Positions 43,080 to 54,329 of a stretch of DNA of 64,000 nucleotides are shown here, piece by piece. The notes beneath the pieces are model-generated. The model searched no databases and was not told where the DNA came from. It saw only the letters and a list, made by a program, of their open reading frames with translations. A program made the position numbers and the translations under genes. Origin of the DNA: Rhynchopus sp. YZ270_cl-10 (taxonomy: Eukaryota; Euglenozoa; Diplonemea; Diplonemida; Diplonemidae); contig OZ037868.1 of assembly GCA_964035575.1 (NCBI GenBank), positions 806,001 through 870,000 of the forward strand, written 5' to 3'. Each line of letters starts with the position of its first letter. The first letter of the stretch is position 1.

Positions 43080-44755
43080 CGTTGCGTTGGTTGCGTTGCG
43101 TTCGTTACGTAGCGTTCGTTGCATACAGATCGCTACGTACACATAGGTTACGTAGTGTTGCATGCGGTTGCATGCGTTGCGTTCGTTGTGTAGAGATCGT
43201 TACGTACAGAGCGCAACGTATGGAGCGGTTGCGTTGCGTTGGTTGTGTTCGGTTGGTTACGTTCGTTGCGTTCAGATCGTTGCGCACACATCGGTAGCGT
43301 TGTGTTGGTTGTGTCGTTGACACATGTTCGTGGGAATCTGTTCGTTTCTTTTCAGATCTTTGCATACATCAACCACGATCAATAGGGAGTGTTAAGGATT
43401 AGCAAAATTTAGTTTTTTTTGGCAATCCTTAACACTCCTGGCTGGTGTGGTTGATAAACGCAACCGAACACAACGAAACGGATCCGCTCTTTTCGTTACG
43501 ATCCGTATGCAACCAACGCATGCAACGCAACGCAACCGATGCGTACGTAACGATCAGAACGCAACGAACGCAACGTAACGGATGCAACACAACCAACGCA
43601 ACCTATGCGTACGTTGCGATCTGTATATATCGATCTCTACACAACGAACGCAACGCATACAACGCAACGCAACCGATGCGTACGTAGCGATCTGTATGTA
43701 ACGAACGCAACGCAACCAACGCAACGCAACCGATGCATACGTTACGATCTGTATGCAACGAACGCAACGCAACCGATGTATACGTTACGATCTGTATGCA
43801 ACGAACGCAACGCATGCAACGCAACGCAACCGATGCATACGTTACGATCTGTATGCAACGAACGCAACCGATGCATACGTTACGATCTGTATGCAACGAA
43901 CGCAACCGATGCATACGTTACGATCTGTATGCAACGAACGCAACGCATGCAACGCAACGCAACCGATGCGTACGTAGCGATCTGTATGCAACGAACGCAA
44001 CGCATCCAACGCAACGCAACCGATGCATACGTTACGATCTGTATGCAACGAACGCAACGCATGCAACGCAACGCAACCGATGCGTACGTAGCGATCTGTA
44101 TGCAACGAACGCAACGCATCCAACGCAACGCAACCGATGCATACGTTACGATCTGTATGCAACGAACGCAACGCATCCAACGCAACGCAACCGATGCATA
44201 CGTTACGATCTGTATGCAACGAACGCAACCGATGCATACGTTACGATCTGTACGCAACGCAACGCAACCGATGCATACGTTACGATCTGTATGCAACGAA
44301 CGCAACGTATCCAACGCAACGCAACCGATGCATACGTTACGATCTGTATGCAACGAACGCAACGCATGCAACGCAACGCAACCGATGCGTACGTAGCGAT
44401 CTGTATGCAACGAACGCAACGCATCCAACGCAACGCAACCGATGCATACGTTACGATCTGTATGCAACGAACGCAACGCAACCAACGCAACGCAACCGAT
44501 GCATACGTTACGATCTGTATGCAACGAACGCAACGCATCCAACGCAACGCAACCGATGCATACGTTACGATCTGTATGCAACGAACGCAACGCAACGCAA
44601 CCGATGCATACGTTACGATCTGTATGCAACGAACGCAACGCAACGCAACCGATGCATACGTTACGATCTGTATGCAACGAACGCAACCGATGCATACGTT
44701 ACGATCTGTATGCAACGAACGCAACGCAACGCAACCGATGCATACGTTACGATCT
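43080..44755 (+). repeat. CAACG-type satellite, left part
   Basis: Units of GATGCATACGTTACGATCTG plus AACGCAACGCAACCGATG and CATCC/CATGC variants. The TACGTTACG form dominates here, whereas TACGTAGCG dominates at 26650-27736. The array continues after the hAT insertion at 54588. Confidence 0.9.
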
Positions 44756-44762
44756 GTATGCA

Positions 44763-46430
44763 CATGGCTAGGAGTGTGGCAGCCACACGTGGCAGCGTGG
44801 CTGCCACGTGGCTGCCACGTGGCAGCCACACAGGTGGTCAAAAGCCAAAAAATAGATGTCCATTTTGAGACACTTTTGGTACCAACTTTTCCTTAGGGAT
44901 TTTAACTTTTGTGTTAGCAAAAAAAGCAAAAAAGTTTGGTTGCTTGACGGTCAACCTGGAAATCTACTAACGTAGAGGTCATGGCTAGGAGTGTGGCAGC
45001 CACACGTGGCAGCGTGGCTGCCACGTGGCTGCCACGTGGCAGCCACACAGGTGGTCAAAAGCCAAAAAATAGATGTCCATTTTGAGACACTTTTGGTACC
45101 AACTTTTCCTTAGGGATTTTAACTTTTGTGTTAGCAAAAAAAGCAAAAAAGTTTGGTTGCTTGACGGTCAACCTGGAAATCTACTAACGTAGAGGTCATG
45201 GCTAGGAGTGTGGCAGCCACACGTGGCAGCGTGGCTGCCACGTGGCTGCCACGTGGCAGCCACACAGGTGGTCAAAAGCCAAAAAATAGATGTCCATTTT
45301 GAGACACTTTTGGTACCAACTTTTCCTTAGGGATTTTAACTTTTGTGTTAGCAAAAAAAGCAAAAAAGTTTGGTTGCTTGACGGTCAACCTGGAAATCTA
45401 CTAACGTAGAGGTCATGGCTAGGAGTGTGGCAGCCACACGTGGCAGCGTGGCTGCCACGTGGCTGCCACGTGGCAGCCACACAGGTGGTCAAAAGCCAAA
45501 AAATAGATGTCCATTTTGAGACACTTTTGGTACCAACTTTTCCTTAGGGATTTTAACTTTTGTGTTAGCAAAAAAAGCAAAAAAGTTTGGTTGCTTGACG
45601 GTCAACCTGGAAATCTACTAACGTAGAGGTCATGGCTAGGAGTGTGGCAGCCACACGTGGCAGCGTGGCTGCCACGTGGCTGCCACGTGGCAGCCACACA
45701 GGTGGTCAAAAGCCAAAAAATAGATGTCCATTTTGAGACACTTTTGGTACCAACTTTTCCTTAGGGATTTTAACTTTTGTGTTAGCAAAAAAAGCAAAAA
45801 AGTTTGGTTGCTTGACGGTCAACCTGGAAATCTACTAACGTAGAGGTCATGGCTAGGAGTGTGGCAGCCACACGTGGCAGCGTGGCTGCCACGTGGCTGC
45901 CACGTGGCAGCCACACAGGTGGTCAAAAGCCAAAAAATAGATGTCCATTTTGAGACACTTTTGGTACCAACTTTTCCTTAGGGATTTTAACTTTTGTGTT
46001 AGCAAAAAAAGCAAAAAAGTTTGGTTGCTTGACGGTCAACCTGGAAATCTACTAACGTAGAGGTCATGGCTAGGAGTGTGGCAGCCACACGTGGCAGCGT
46101 GGCTGCCACGTGGCTGCCACGTGGCAGCCACACAGGTGGTCAAAAGCCAAAAAATAGATGTCCATTTTGAGACACTTTTGGTACCAACTTTTCCTTAGGG
46201 ATTTTAACTTTTGTGTTAGCAAAAAAAGCAAAAAAGTTTGGTTGCTTGACGGTCAACCTGGAAATCTACTAACGTAGAGGTCATGGCTAGGAGTGTGGCA
46301 GCCACACGTGGCAGCGTGGCTGCCACGTGGCTGCCACGTGGCAGCCACACAGGTGGTCAAAAGCCAAAAAATAGATGTCCATTTTGAGACACTTTTGGTA
46401 CCAACTTTTCCTTAGGGATTTTAACTTTTG
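44763..46430. repeat. 217-bp tandem array, 7 units plus part
   Basis: Units begin at 44763, 44980, 45197 and so on to 46282. They differ from the other two arrays by one missing A (TCAAAAGCC) and by TTGCTTGACGG in place of TTGCTCTACGG. All units in this array share those changes. Confidence 0.95.
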
Positions 46431-46520
46431 TGGCGCTTCGCGCCTAAGGGCTTCGCCCTTCGGCGCGAAGCGACACAAAAGTTAAAATCCCTAAGGAAAA
46501 GTTGGTACCAAAAGTGTCCA
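46385..46520. repeat. Long palindrome of the hAT element, copy 2
   Basis: Arms of about 55 bp with TTTTGTGGCGCTTCGCGCC; one arm has a single change (GCGACAC for GCGCCAC). The loop is the reverse complement of that at 36418, which fits inversion of the loop by exchange between arms. Confidence 0.8.
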
Positions 46521-46545
46521 TTGTTTTGCGAGGAGTGGAGGACTT

Positions 46546-46696
46546 CTGAAATAATGACAATGTCAAAAGAGAGAATAGGAAGTATTTAGTGTGGTTTCTG
46601 TGGTGTAGTGTAAAAAAAATGGGTAGGGTTTAGGGAGGAGAATAGGGGTTGAGGTATGTAATGAAAAGTTGAAAATACTCTTTGTTGTATACTCAC
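46546..46696 (-). other. Spliceosomal-type intron of the hAT transposase transcript
   Basis: The 151-bp segment starts GTGAGTATAC, has a CT-rich stretch and ends TTTCAG (on the minus strand). It lies about 540 bp downstream of the transposase stop codon at 47233, so it would be a 3' UTR intron, or else join a further exon not recognised. It is conserved in the two derivatives at 20444 and 36167. Confidence 0.55.
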
Positions 46697-47232
46697 GGGC
46701 GGTGAGGATGACACTTTTGAATTCAAAGCGTCTGGCCTCCACCGATTCATGTTCTTGTGTAACCTTTTTTTTTTTTGAAACATTATGCCATTGTGATGAC
46801 GAAAGAAGAAAAGCAAAGGAAGTTGTACCGACGAAATGAATACGCTGTGGTACTTGTGAACGGGGAAAAAAATATTTGTTGAGTGCATCAGATGTTAGGT
46901 CTTTTCGACCGCATGCAGTGCTCAGAAAATAGTGGAGTGACAAAGGACAAGGACAAAAAACTGGAGTCCCCTACATGTTACGTCTTTTCGACCGCATGCA
47001 GTGCTCCGTAAAATATGGAGTGTCAAAGAGAAAAAAAAAAAAAAAAGCAACGACTATTTGTTATATGGAAATCGGATAGATTGCCACAAAAAGAAGAAAA
47101 AAATCATTTGAGTCCCCTACATGTTACGTCTTTTCGACCGCATGCAGTGCTCCGAAACATTAAAAAAACAAAGACAAAAAAAAAAACAAAAAAAGCTGAA
47201 AATCAGAACACGAATTCACACAGATATCACAA
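46697..47232. other. 3' flank of the transposase gene
   Basis: AT-rich, with three copies of a phrase containing TACATGTTACGTCTTTTCGA CCGCATGCAGTGCTC near 46900, 46975 and 47120 (the first is variant). No gene is supported. It is probably the 3' UTR of the transposase plus a short tandem repeat of about 70-140 bp spacing. Confidence 0.5.
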
Positions 47233-48497
47233 TTAGTCAATGTCGTTAAGGTTGTCTGTGTTCATCTGCTGTGACTGTTGCATGCTCATCTGCGAAAGTT
47301 GATACAGAAGCCCCTCCGTTCCATCAGACTCAGGAGCCGTCTCAGGTAGATTACCATGTTGTGGAGAAGCTGAGTACGTGAGTGTCCGGCGAAGATGTTC
47401 TTCTTCTCTCTTCATTTTTTGCCTGGAGTAAGCGGGGCATTCTTTTTCGTGCAACTGCTTATGGTTTATGGAAATCATAAGCAAGTTGTCCGCCCTCGCA
47501 GAGCTGAGCGACCCGCGTCTTTTGTTGAGGTGTAGAGACAACTTTTTAAAGTGTCTCTCAACCGCTGCTTCGGAGTGGGAGCTCTTCGACAGAGACACGG
47601 CAAACCTGCTCAGTATCGTGAGGTTGTCGCACGCGTCTCCCTCTGATATCGCGTTTCTCGTGGATCCAATCCAGTACTCCATGTAGTCCTGGTTCTGTAT
47701 GAAACCCCTGTTCTCGTACATCTTTAGCTGTCTCTCCACCTCCTGCGCAACCTCGTTGTCCGTGGCGTCTGGGTAAACAAGCTGCCTCGACCTTGCAAAC
47801 GGACACAGGTACCGTGACGCAATTTTCCTGACACGCACTTTATCCTCCGCTTTTCGCACGGCATGGTTCGTTGAAGGGTCGAAGTAGCAGAACAGCTCGT
47901 ACCCGTCACCACAGAAGTTCTTCTTCAGTCGCACATCGTACAGCTTCTCCAACTCTTCCGCAGCAGCAGCGAATTGTGTGTTCTTGTATGTGGTTGTAGA
48001 CTCACCAAGTACGCTGCCAAGAGCCTGGATGCCGAGAACAAAATCGGAGAAGTGAGAGCCGTCGCGTTGCATCTGGTCTGTGAGGACACCGATGGGTCCT
48101 GCAATCTCAACAAAGAATGCAGTCTTTTCCCAGAATGCCTCGTTGTTCTTGTCCTTCTCAGCCATGTGCTCTCTCACAGCGAGGATGCTCTTTGAACTGT
48201 CAAGGAGACTGTTCCATCGCACCTCCGTCATGGGTCGAACGCGTTTCCTGTCCTGGTCTGCAATGTCGCAAATTGCCTGGCTGTTGTCCAAAAAATCAAC
48301 AAAGGCCTTCTTCTTGCTGTACTTGTCGATGACATCCCGCACATCATTTTTCCACTCCTTCATGCAGTCTGAGTGCACAAAGTCTTTCAGCAGGAGCTGC
48401 AAGCTGTGCGCGGAACACCGGAAAGCCAAGATACCAGACTTGGTGAGGCGTTCCGTAACCTCGGAGAGCAGCTCGTCCATCGCGTTGTCATCGTCAG
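47233..48497 (-). pseudogene. hAT transposase, C-terminal part
   Basis: It starts after the inserted MITE at DDDNAMDELL. It shows the hAT CSAHSLQLLL motif, VRPMTEVRWNSLL, the conserved tryptophan region YMEYWIGSTRNAI, and the dimerisation domain with the catalytic Glu (KSSHSEAAVERHFKK). It ends NLNDID. Together with the part at 49329-51256 it has all three expected acidic residues, but the gene is physically interrupted by 831 bp with a TCGTCAG duplication. Assignment to hAT is firm from these motifs. Confidence 0.85.
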
Positions 48498-49328
48498 CAA
48501 GGCTACCAACGGGACCCCAACACCCCGGGGGTCCCAGGGGTCCGGGACCCCCAGAAAAAGTCAAAAAAAAAAAAATTTTTTTTTGTGACCCTGCGTGAAT
48601 TTTTTTTTTTTTTTTTCCTTAGGGATTTTTCCGGGTACTTAGCGAAATTTTCGTCACCAAAAGCTGGCCCCTTACACGGTCCCTGTGGCCTCGGGACCAG
48701 TTCAGTACACAAGGTATGACCAAAATAGCCGTATTTTGGCTGAAAATTTGACTTGAAAATTTTTTTCATAATTTGCCCAATCTGAGGTTTTCATTGGATT
48801 CTTTGGGCCATTTTATGAGGTACCACGGCAAATTTTGGGCGAAAAAAAAATTTTTTTTTTGGTCAAAAATCGCCTTGTATAACCACTGTATTGGTGTAGG
48901 CTTATACACAGAAGTGTGTTTTGTGTAACCACAGATGGTCAAAACACCCGATTTTTGCGTTTTTTTGCATTTTTTGGTGCCCAAAAACCCAGGTCAGGGG
49001 TCGAAATTTTCCCGAAAAAAAAAATTTTTTTTTTGAGATTTTTTGATTTTTTGCTAAGGCGCTGGCCATACTAAACGTACGGTATACACACAAAATAGCC
49101 GTGGAATAAATATGTGATGCTCAAAAGTGCTCGTAAGTGCGTTTTTTTGCATTTTTGGGTGCCACAGGACCCAACCCAGGGCCGAAAAAAAATTTTTTTT
49201 TCAGCTGAAAAATGTCTTTGCCAAAAAAAATTTTTTGGGACCCCGGGGACCCAGGGGTCCCGGACCCCCAGACTGGGGGTCCGGGACCCCTGGGGACCCC
49301 TGATCCAGGGGTCCCGTTGGTAGCCTTG
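48498..49328. mobile_element. hAT-like MITE, CAAGGCTACCAACGGG ends (831 bp)
   Basis: TCGTCAG duplications lie at 48491-48497 and 49329-49335, inside the transposase gene. The ends CAAGGCTACCAACGGGACC are followed by GGGGTCCCGG palindromic repeats and A9T9 blocks. The interior module GGTGTAGGCTTATACACAGA is shared with the elements at 16207 and 26241. It has no coding sequence. Confidence 0.85.
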
Positions 49329-51256
49329 TCGTCAGTGCTGCTGCCGTTCGTTGCATCACTTTGCGACTGCTGTGTGGACTCCTGTTGTTGCGAACCTGCT
49401 TCTTCCCCCTCCTCCCCGGGAATAGAGAAGCTGCTGCTGCCGTCATCTGTCACAAGTTCAACACCAAACCCAGTGTACATGTCGGTTACCTCGGTGAGTG
49501 CACCTTGCATGTTGCTGGCGTTGTCCGCAATCACACTGAAAACTAGCACATTGTTCTCTTTCAGGTCATCAATCACAGCGGTGACGTGACTTGTCAGAGC
49601 TTCAATGGTCAGTGACTCCTTCACCTGCACAGTGCGGAAGTAGAACGTGCGTTTCCCATCTGACACTGCAAATCCAAGGAAAGACCTGCGAACAACGGTG
49701 GCAGCGTCCAACATGAGGAACACGTCTTTCCCGCGAAGAAAAGCAAACATCTCGCTACGCGTCACTGTTGCAAACTCATCCACCTCCCTCGCAACAGTTT
49801 TCGGAAACATGTTCGCGCCTTCAAGTAGATGTCCGAACTGTAGGAGTTTGCGGAAAGGTGACCCTGACTCAAAGAGACTGAAGCTCAAACCGTACTCTGC
49901 CACGTTGAACGCCACAAGCTGTGCAAAAGACGTACACCCAAAACCAAAAACAGGCTGCTGACTGACGTTGTCCGGATTAACTGCTGCAGAAGGAGAAGAG
50001 TCTTGCAATGGCGAATTCGAAACACGAAGGGCGTCGTCTTTGTGCTTTTGAAAATGCCGCTTCAGGCTCTTCCTGAGTTGCGACATCTTCTGGCTGTGGT
50101 AGATCCCGTCCGCAAAGTTCCTACTCGCGGTACAAAGTCTGCACAGAGCCCTGTACGTCGTGCACGCAGACTGCGTTTCCGGGTCGAACGTCTCTGGTCC
50201 CGAGATGGCGAACATATCATCGGTGTAGACCGCAGGCAGAACCGGCGTCTCACCCGACGGCACGCAGACTGCCAATCCCAGGGCCAACGTGAAGCTGCTA
50301 TAAACAGCGCACCAAAGGATATAAAGGGATTCTGCCCTCAAGAGGATCCTTGGGTCCAAAGGAACATCTTGGTTCTTTTTTTTGTGTTGAGAAGCACTGA
50401 TCTGTTTCGCGCGAGCTAGCACAAGCGCGTTGTGTGTCACTCTTGGCTTCTTCCCGCGGTGCAACTGTCCCGTGTGTTCTTCATCCTCAGCCTTGCGCTT
50501 GCGTGCACCATCCCCCACATTGGACGCAGTCACACAACTCCGCAGCTCCACGCAGTCGGCAAGCTTGACATCGCAAACAACATACTTAGTATTATACTTA
50601 TTATCAACCAGAATGTCGGCGCGGTTTCCTCCGTGCTCTCGCGGCTTCTTCTGAATCACCCCTTCTAACGTGACAAGATGTGCCTTCGGTGAACGCCGCC
50701 CAGTCCAACGCACCCGCGTGCCCACAGGCGTGCTCCGCGATGCAGGAACGGCGATTGAAGAGTCTTCGTCGCCATTGATGTCGCCATCGACAAAATCCTC
50801 GTCATCCTCCTCATCCTCGTTCAAGTAGTTCTGGTTGAAGTGGTCGCGTTCATCCAGTTCCATGGGAATGTGAGTTTCTGAGGTTGTCGCCTGGCTCGTC
50901 TGACTCGCGTGACTCGCCTGACTCGCCTGACTCGCGTGACTCGCGTGACTCGCCTGGCTTGCTGGTGCACGAGAGCTTGGTGGTGGCTTCTTCTTCGCGA
51001 CCACAAGACCCTTCGTCATCCCAACGGACGGTAGCAAGGGGATTTGTCCTTCCAGCTCACGCCTCTCCTCCTCAGGTGAGTCTACATCGTAGCTTGCGTC
51101 ATACGACACCGTCAAGGTCTGCAAGCTTTCGTTGTAGCTTGTCACCTTCCCCTCCCACACCTGCTCTTCCAAGGAATCCTTCGGAAGCCACGTGTGCTTG
51201 ACCACACTGCCAACCGGGAACCTCATCAGATTCCGTTTTGACCTGTCGAAAGACAT
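49329..51256 (-). pseudogene. hAT transposase, N-terminal part
   Basis: The likely start is the ATG at 51256 (MSFDRSKRN). ATGs at 51271 and further upstream are in frame, because the repeat units before it are also open. Residues about 12-60 and 175-240 look like Tudor/Agenet-type barrels (FPVGSVVKHTWLP; TPVGTRVRWTGR). Between them lie a Ser/Gln/His repeat and an acidic patch. A BED-type zinc finger (CRLC ... HFQKH) is at about 372-405. The RNase H-like core begins with catalytic Asp in FLMLDAATVVRRSF (about 517), and VIADNASNMQGAL holds the second Asp. The extra N-terminal barrels are unusual for hAT and may read chromatin marks; this is inference. Confidence 0.85.
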
Positions 51257-51394
51257 GTTATGTGCGTACATATTGTCTGTTGTGATGGTGTGGGTTACGA
51301 AGGACTTCATTTCTGAAGAAGTAAATGAAAAATATAGAATACTACAGCTTTTCAAAGAGGAGTAGCGAATACAACGAACTTCATTCTTGAAAAA

Positions 51395-52085
51395 TAAGGC
51401 CTCGGTTACGACGGACTTCATTTTTCAAAGAAAAAATAACGCGTAGAATGGACTTCATTCTTCAAAAATAAAACCTTGGTTACGACGGACTTCATTTTTC
51501 AAAGAAAAAATAACGCATAGAATGGACTTCATTCTTGAAAAATAAGGCCTCGGTTACGACGGACTTCATTTTTCAAAGAAAAAATAACGCATAGAATTCT
51601 TGAACAATAAAACATCGGTTACGACGGACTTCATTTTGAACAATAAAACCTCGGTTACGACGGACTTCATTTTGAACAATAAAACATCGGTTACGACGGA
51701 CTTCATTTTTCAAAGAAAAAATAACGCATAGAATTCTTGAACAATAAAACATCGGTTACGACGGACTTCATTTTGAACAATAAAACCTCGGTTACGACGG
51801 ACTTCATTTTGAACAATAAAACATCGGTTACGACGGACTTCATTTTGAACAATAAAACCTCGGTTACGACGGACTTCATTTTGAACAATAAAACATCGGT
51901 TACGACGGACTTCATTTTGAACAATAAAACATCGGTTACGACGGACTTCATTTTGAACAATAAAACCTCGGTTACGACGGACTTCATTTTGAACAATAAA
52001 ACATCGGTTACGACGGACTTCATTTTGAACAATAAAACATCGGTTACGACGGACTTCATTTTGAACAATAAAACATCGGTTACGG
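51395..52085. repeat. 36-bp minisatellite, copy 3 (about 17 units)
   Basis: Minus strand: repeated ATGAAGTCCGTCGTAACCGA plus GGTTTTATTGTTCAAA or the TGTTTTATTGTTCAAA variant, reading MKSVVTDVLLFK per unit. A longer form with ATAACGCATAG spacers occurs near 51430-51740. It lies just upstream of the transposase start, so it is in the promoter/leader region, and its units resemble the first codons of the leader (MKSFVTH). Confidence 0.85.
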
Positions 52086-52176
52086 GGGGTGGTGGAGGAG
52101 GTGGAGGTGGAGGGGGGACGTTCTTTGGATTTCTGTGGGCCAAAAGTGCAATTTGGGTGCTTCTGAAGTGTAAATT

Positions 52177-53715
52177 CTAGAAAACACTTGTGTTTTCTAG
52201 TTTTTAAAGGTTGCTGTTCCGGCCACTCCCTCAGTCTCTAACCCCCCCTTCAGTCTCCCCCTCCCCCCTGCTGGATACGACCAAAAACCGGTTTTTTTTT
52301 GAGGGTGTAGAAGCTTCGCCCAGCCGAAAAAACGTTTTCTTTGGAAAGATCGGACACTTTTTGGGGGGTGTATAGGCTCAGCGAGGCTGGGAGCCCTTAG
52401 AGACCCTGACACCAGGGTGTCACGAGTACCCCTTTTATACACGTGTTTCTTAAGGCTTCTACAGGGTTCTACAGGCAAAACAGGCGTTTTGGCCAAAAAC
52501 CCGGTTTTTCAGGCAGGTGACCGGTTTTGCGGCTTGGGAAACGTGTCAGCGAGCTGTGAGAACCATGCATGGGCCACACACGGCACGAGTTGCAGCAGCC
52601 CACCGAAGGTGGGCTGCGTTTGGTAACCACACGATGCGGTTAACGCGTGTATCGCATATGCATAGCGTTGTGCGTAACGCACGTGTAGACCGTTCCGTTA
52701 TCACAACCACACGAGCCAGCGAAGTGTCACAGCGGCGCAGGTGTTGCGTTAACGCGATGGCGTTAAACCCGTAGCATGCTTTCGTACAGATCGCTACGTA
52801 CACATCGGTTGCGTTGCGTTGCATGCGTTGCGTTCGTTGCATACAGATCGCTACGTATGCATCGGTTGCGTTTGTTGCATGCGTTGCGTTGCATGCGTTG
52901 CGTTCGTTGCATACAGATCGCTACGTATGCATCGGTTGCGTTTGTTGCATGCGTTGCGTTGCATGCGTTGCGTTCGTTGCATACAGATCGCATCGTACGC
53001 ATCGGTTGCGTTGCGTTGGTTACGTTGCGTTCGTTGCATACAGATCGTAACGTACGCATCGGTTGCGTTGCGTTGGTTACGTTGCGTTCGTTGCATACAG
53101 ATCGCTACGTACACATCGGTTGCGTTGCGTTGTATGCGTTGCGTTCGTTGCGTTGTGTTCGTTACATACAGATCGTATCGTACACATCGGTTGCGTTGCG
53201 TTGCATGCGTTGCGTTGCATGCGTTGCGTTGCATGCGTTGCGTTGCATGCGTTGCGTTCGTTGCATACAGATCGCATCGTACGCATCGGTTGCGTTGCGT
53301 TGGTTACGTTGCGTTCGTTGCATACAGATCGTAACGTACGCATCGGTTGCGTTGCGTTGGTTACGTTGCGTTCGTTGCATACAGATCGCTACGTACACAT
53401 CGGTTGCGTTGCGTTGTATGCGTTGCGTTCGTTGCGTTGTGTTCGTTACATACAGATCGTATCGTACACATCGGTTGCGTTGCGTTGCATGCGTTGCGTT
53501 GCATGCGTTGCGTTGCATGCGTTGCGTTGCATGCGTTGCGTTGCGTTCGTTGCGTTGCGTTCGTTACATACAGATCGTAACGTACACATCGGTTGCGTTC
53601 GTTGCGTTGCGTTCGTTGCATACAGATCGTATCGTATACGTAGAGCGTTACGTGCAAACCATACACATACCGTTTGACACACCAGCCAGCGAAGTGTTTT
53701 CAAGACCGTCAACTC
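52177..53715 (+). mobile_element. Hairpin-ended element, copy 4 (1.54 kb, complete)
   Basis: AAATT flanks at 52172-52176 and 53716-53720. The hairpin is on the left and CAAGACCGTCAACTC on the right. The body is followed by CAACG-type satellite (52790-53640). It is the best full-length example without nested insertions. Confidence 0.85.
52790..53640 (-). repeat. CAACG-type satellite inside hairpin element copy 4
   Basis: GTTGCGTTGCATGCGTTGCG and ATACAGATCGCTACGTACAC units. A segment of roughly 290-300 bp (about 52950-53240) recurs at about 53250-53540, a higher-order duplication. This core is longer than in the 832-bp sister at 21957. Confidence 0.85.
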
Positions 53716-53921
53716 AAATTTTGTTATTTTCCTTTGCGGGGGGGAAAAAAAAATTGACCACTACTTTTGGGGCAATGGGGGTACCAGAGAAGGGAGGTAC
53801 CTCAAAACCGCGTTTTAGACAACCACACATGCTCAAAAGTGCCCGATTTTGCTTTTAATGAGCTCAAATCGTCAAAATAGGCTCCTTACAAAAAAATTTT
53901 TGAGAGTTCAGTTAGCACAGA

Positions 53922-54329
53922 CAGTGCTACCAACGCGACAAGTCGCGCGCGACACGCGACAAACCACCCGCGACAGCGCGACAAAATGAGTTGTCGCAAA
54001 AATCGAAAAATTTTTTTTTCCATTTTGAGACACTTTTTTTTTTTTTTTTGTTAGAAAAAATCGCGTTTTTTCCGGGTACTTAGCAAAATTTTGGTCAAAA
54101 AATGATGGCTTTTGCTTACGTCGCTACTGTACCGTCTGCGATGGTTTTTTTTGGATTTTTTTTTTTGGATTTTTTTTTCCAAAATCGCCCACACCCAAAA
54201 AAAAAATTTTTTTTTTTTTTTGGTGAAAATTTTTGTGATGTCGAAAAAAAAAATTTTTTTTGGGCGCGACAGCGCGACAAGTGGCACTTTGTCGCGCGAC
54301 TAGAATCTCTTGTCGCGTTGGTAGCACTG
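53922..54329. mobile_element. hAT-like MITE, CAGTGCTACC ends, copy 2 (408 bp)
   Basis: GCACAGA duplications lie at 53915-53921 and 54330-54336. The deletion derivative at 34926 shows a comparable empty site (reverse of TTTCTGTGCTAAC). It is nearly identical to 17516-17923, which indicates recent movement. Confidence 0.85.

Noticed and set aside
18542-46430. CRISPR-like regular spacing
   Set aside because: The 218-bp, 38-bp and 36-bp repeats are contiguous tandem satellites without unique spacers, in a eukaryotic setting.
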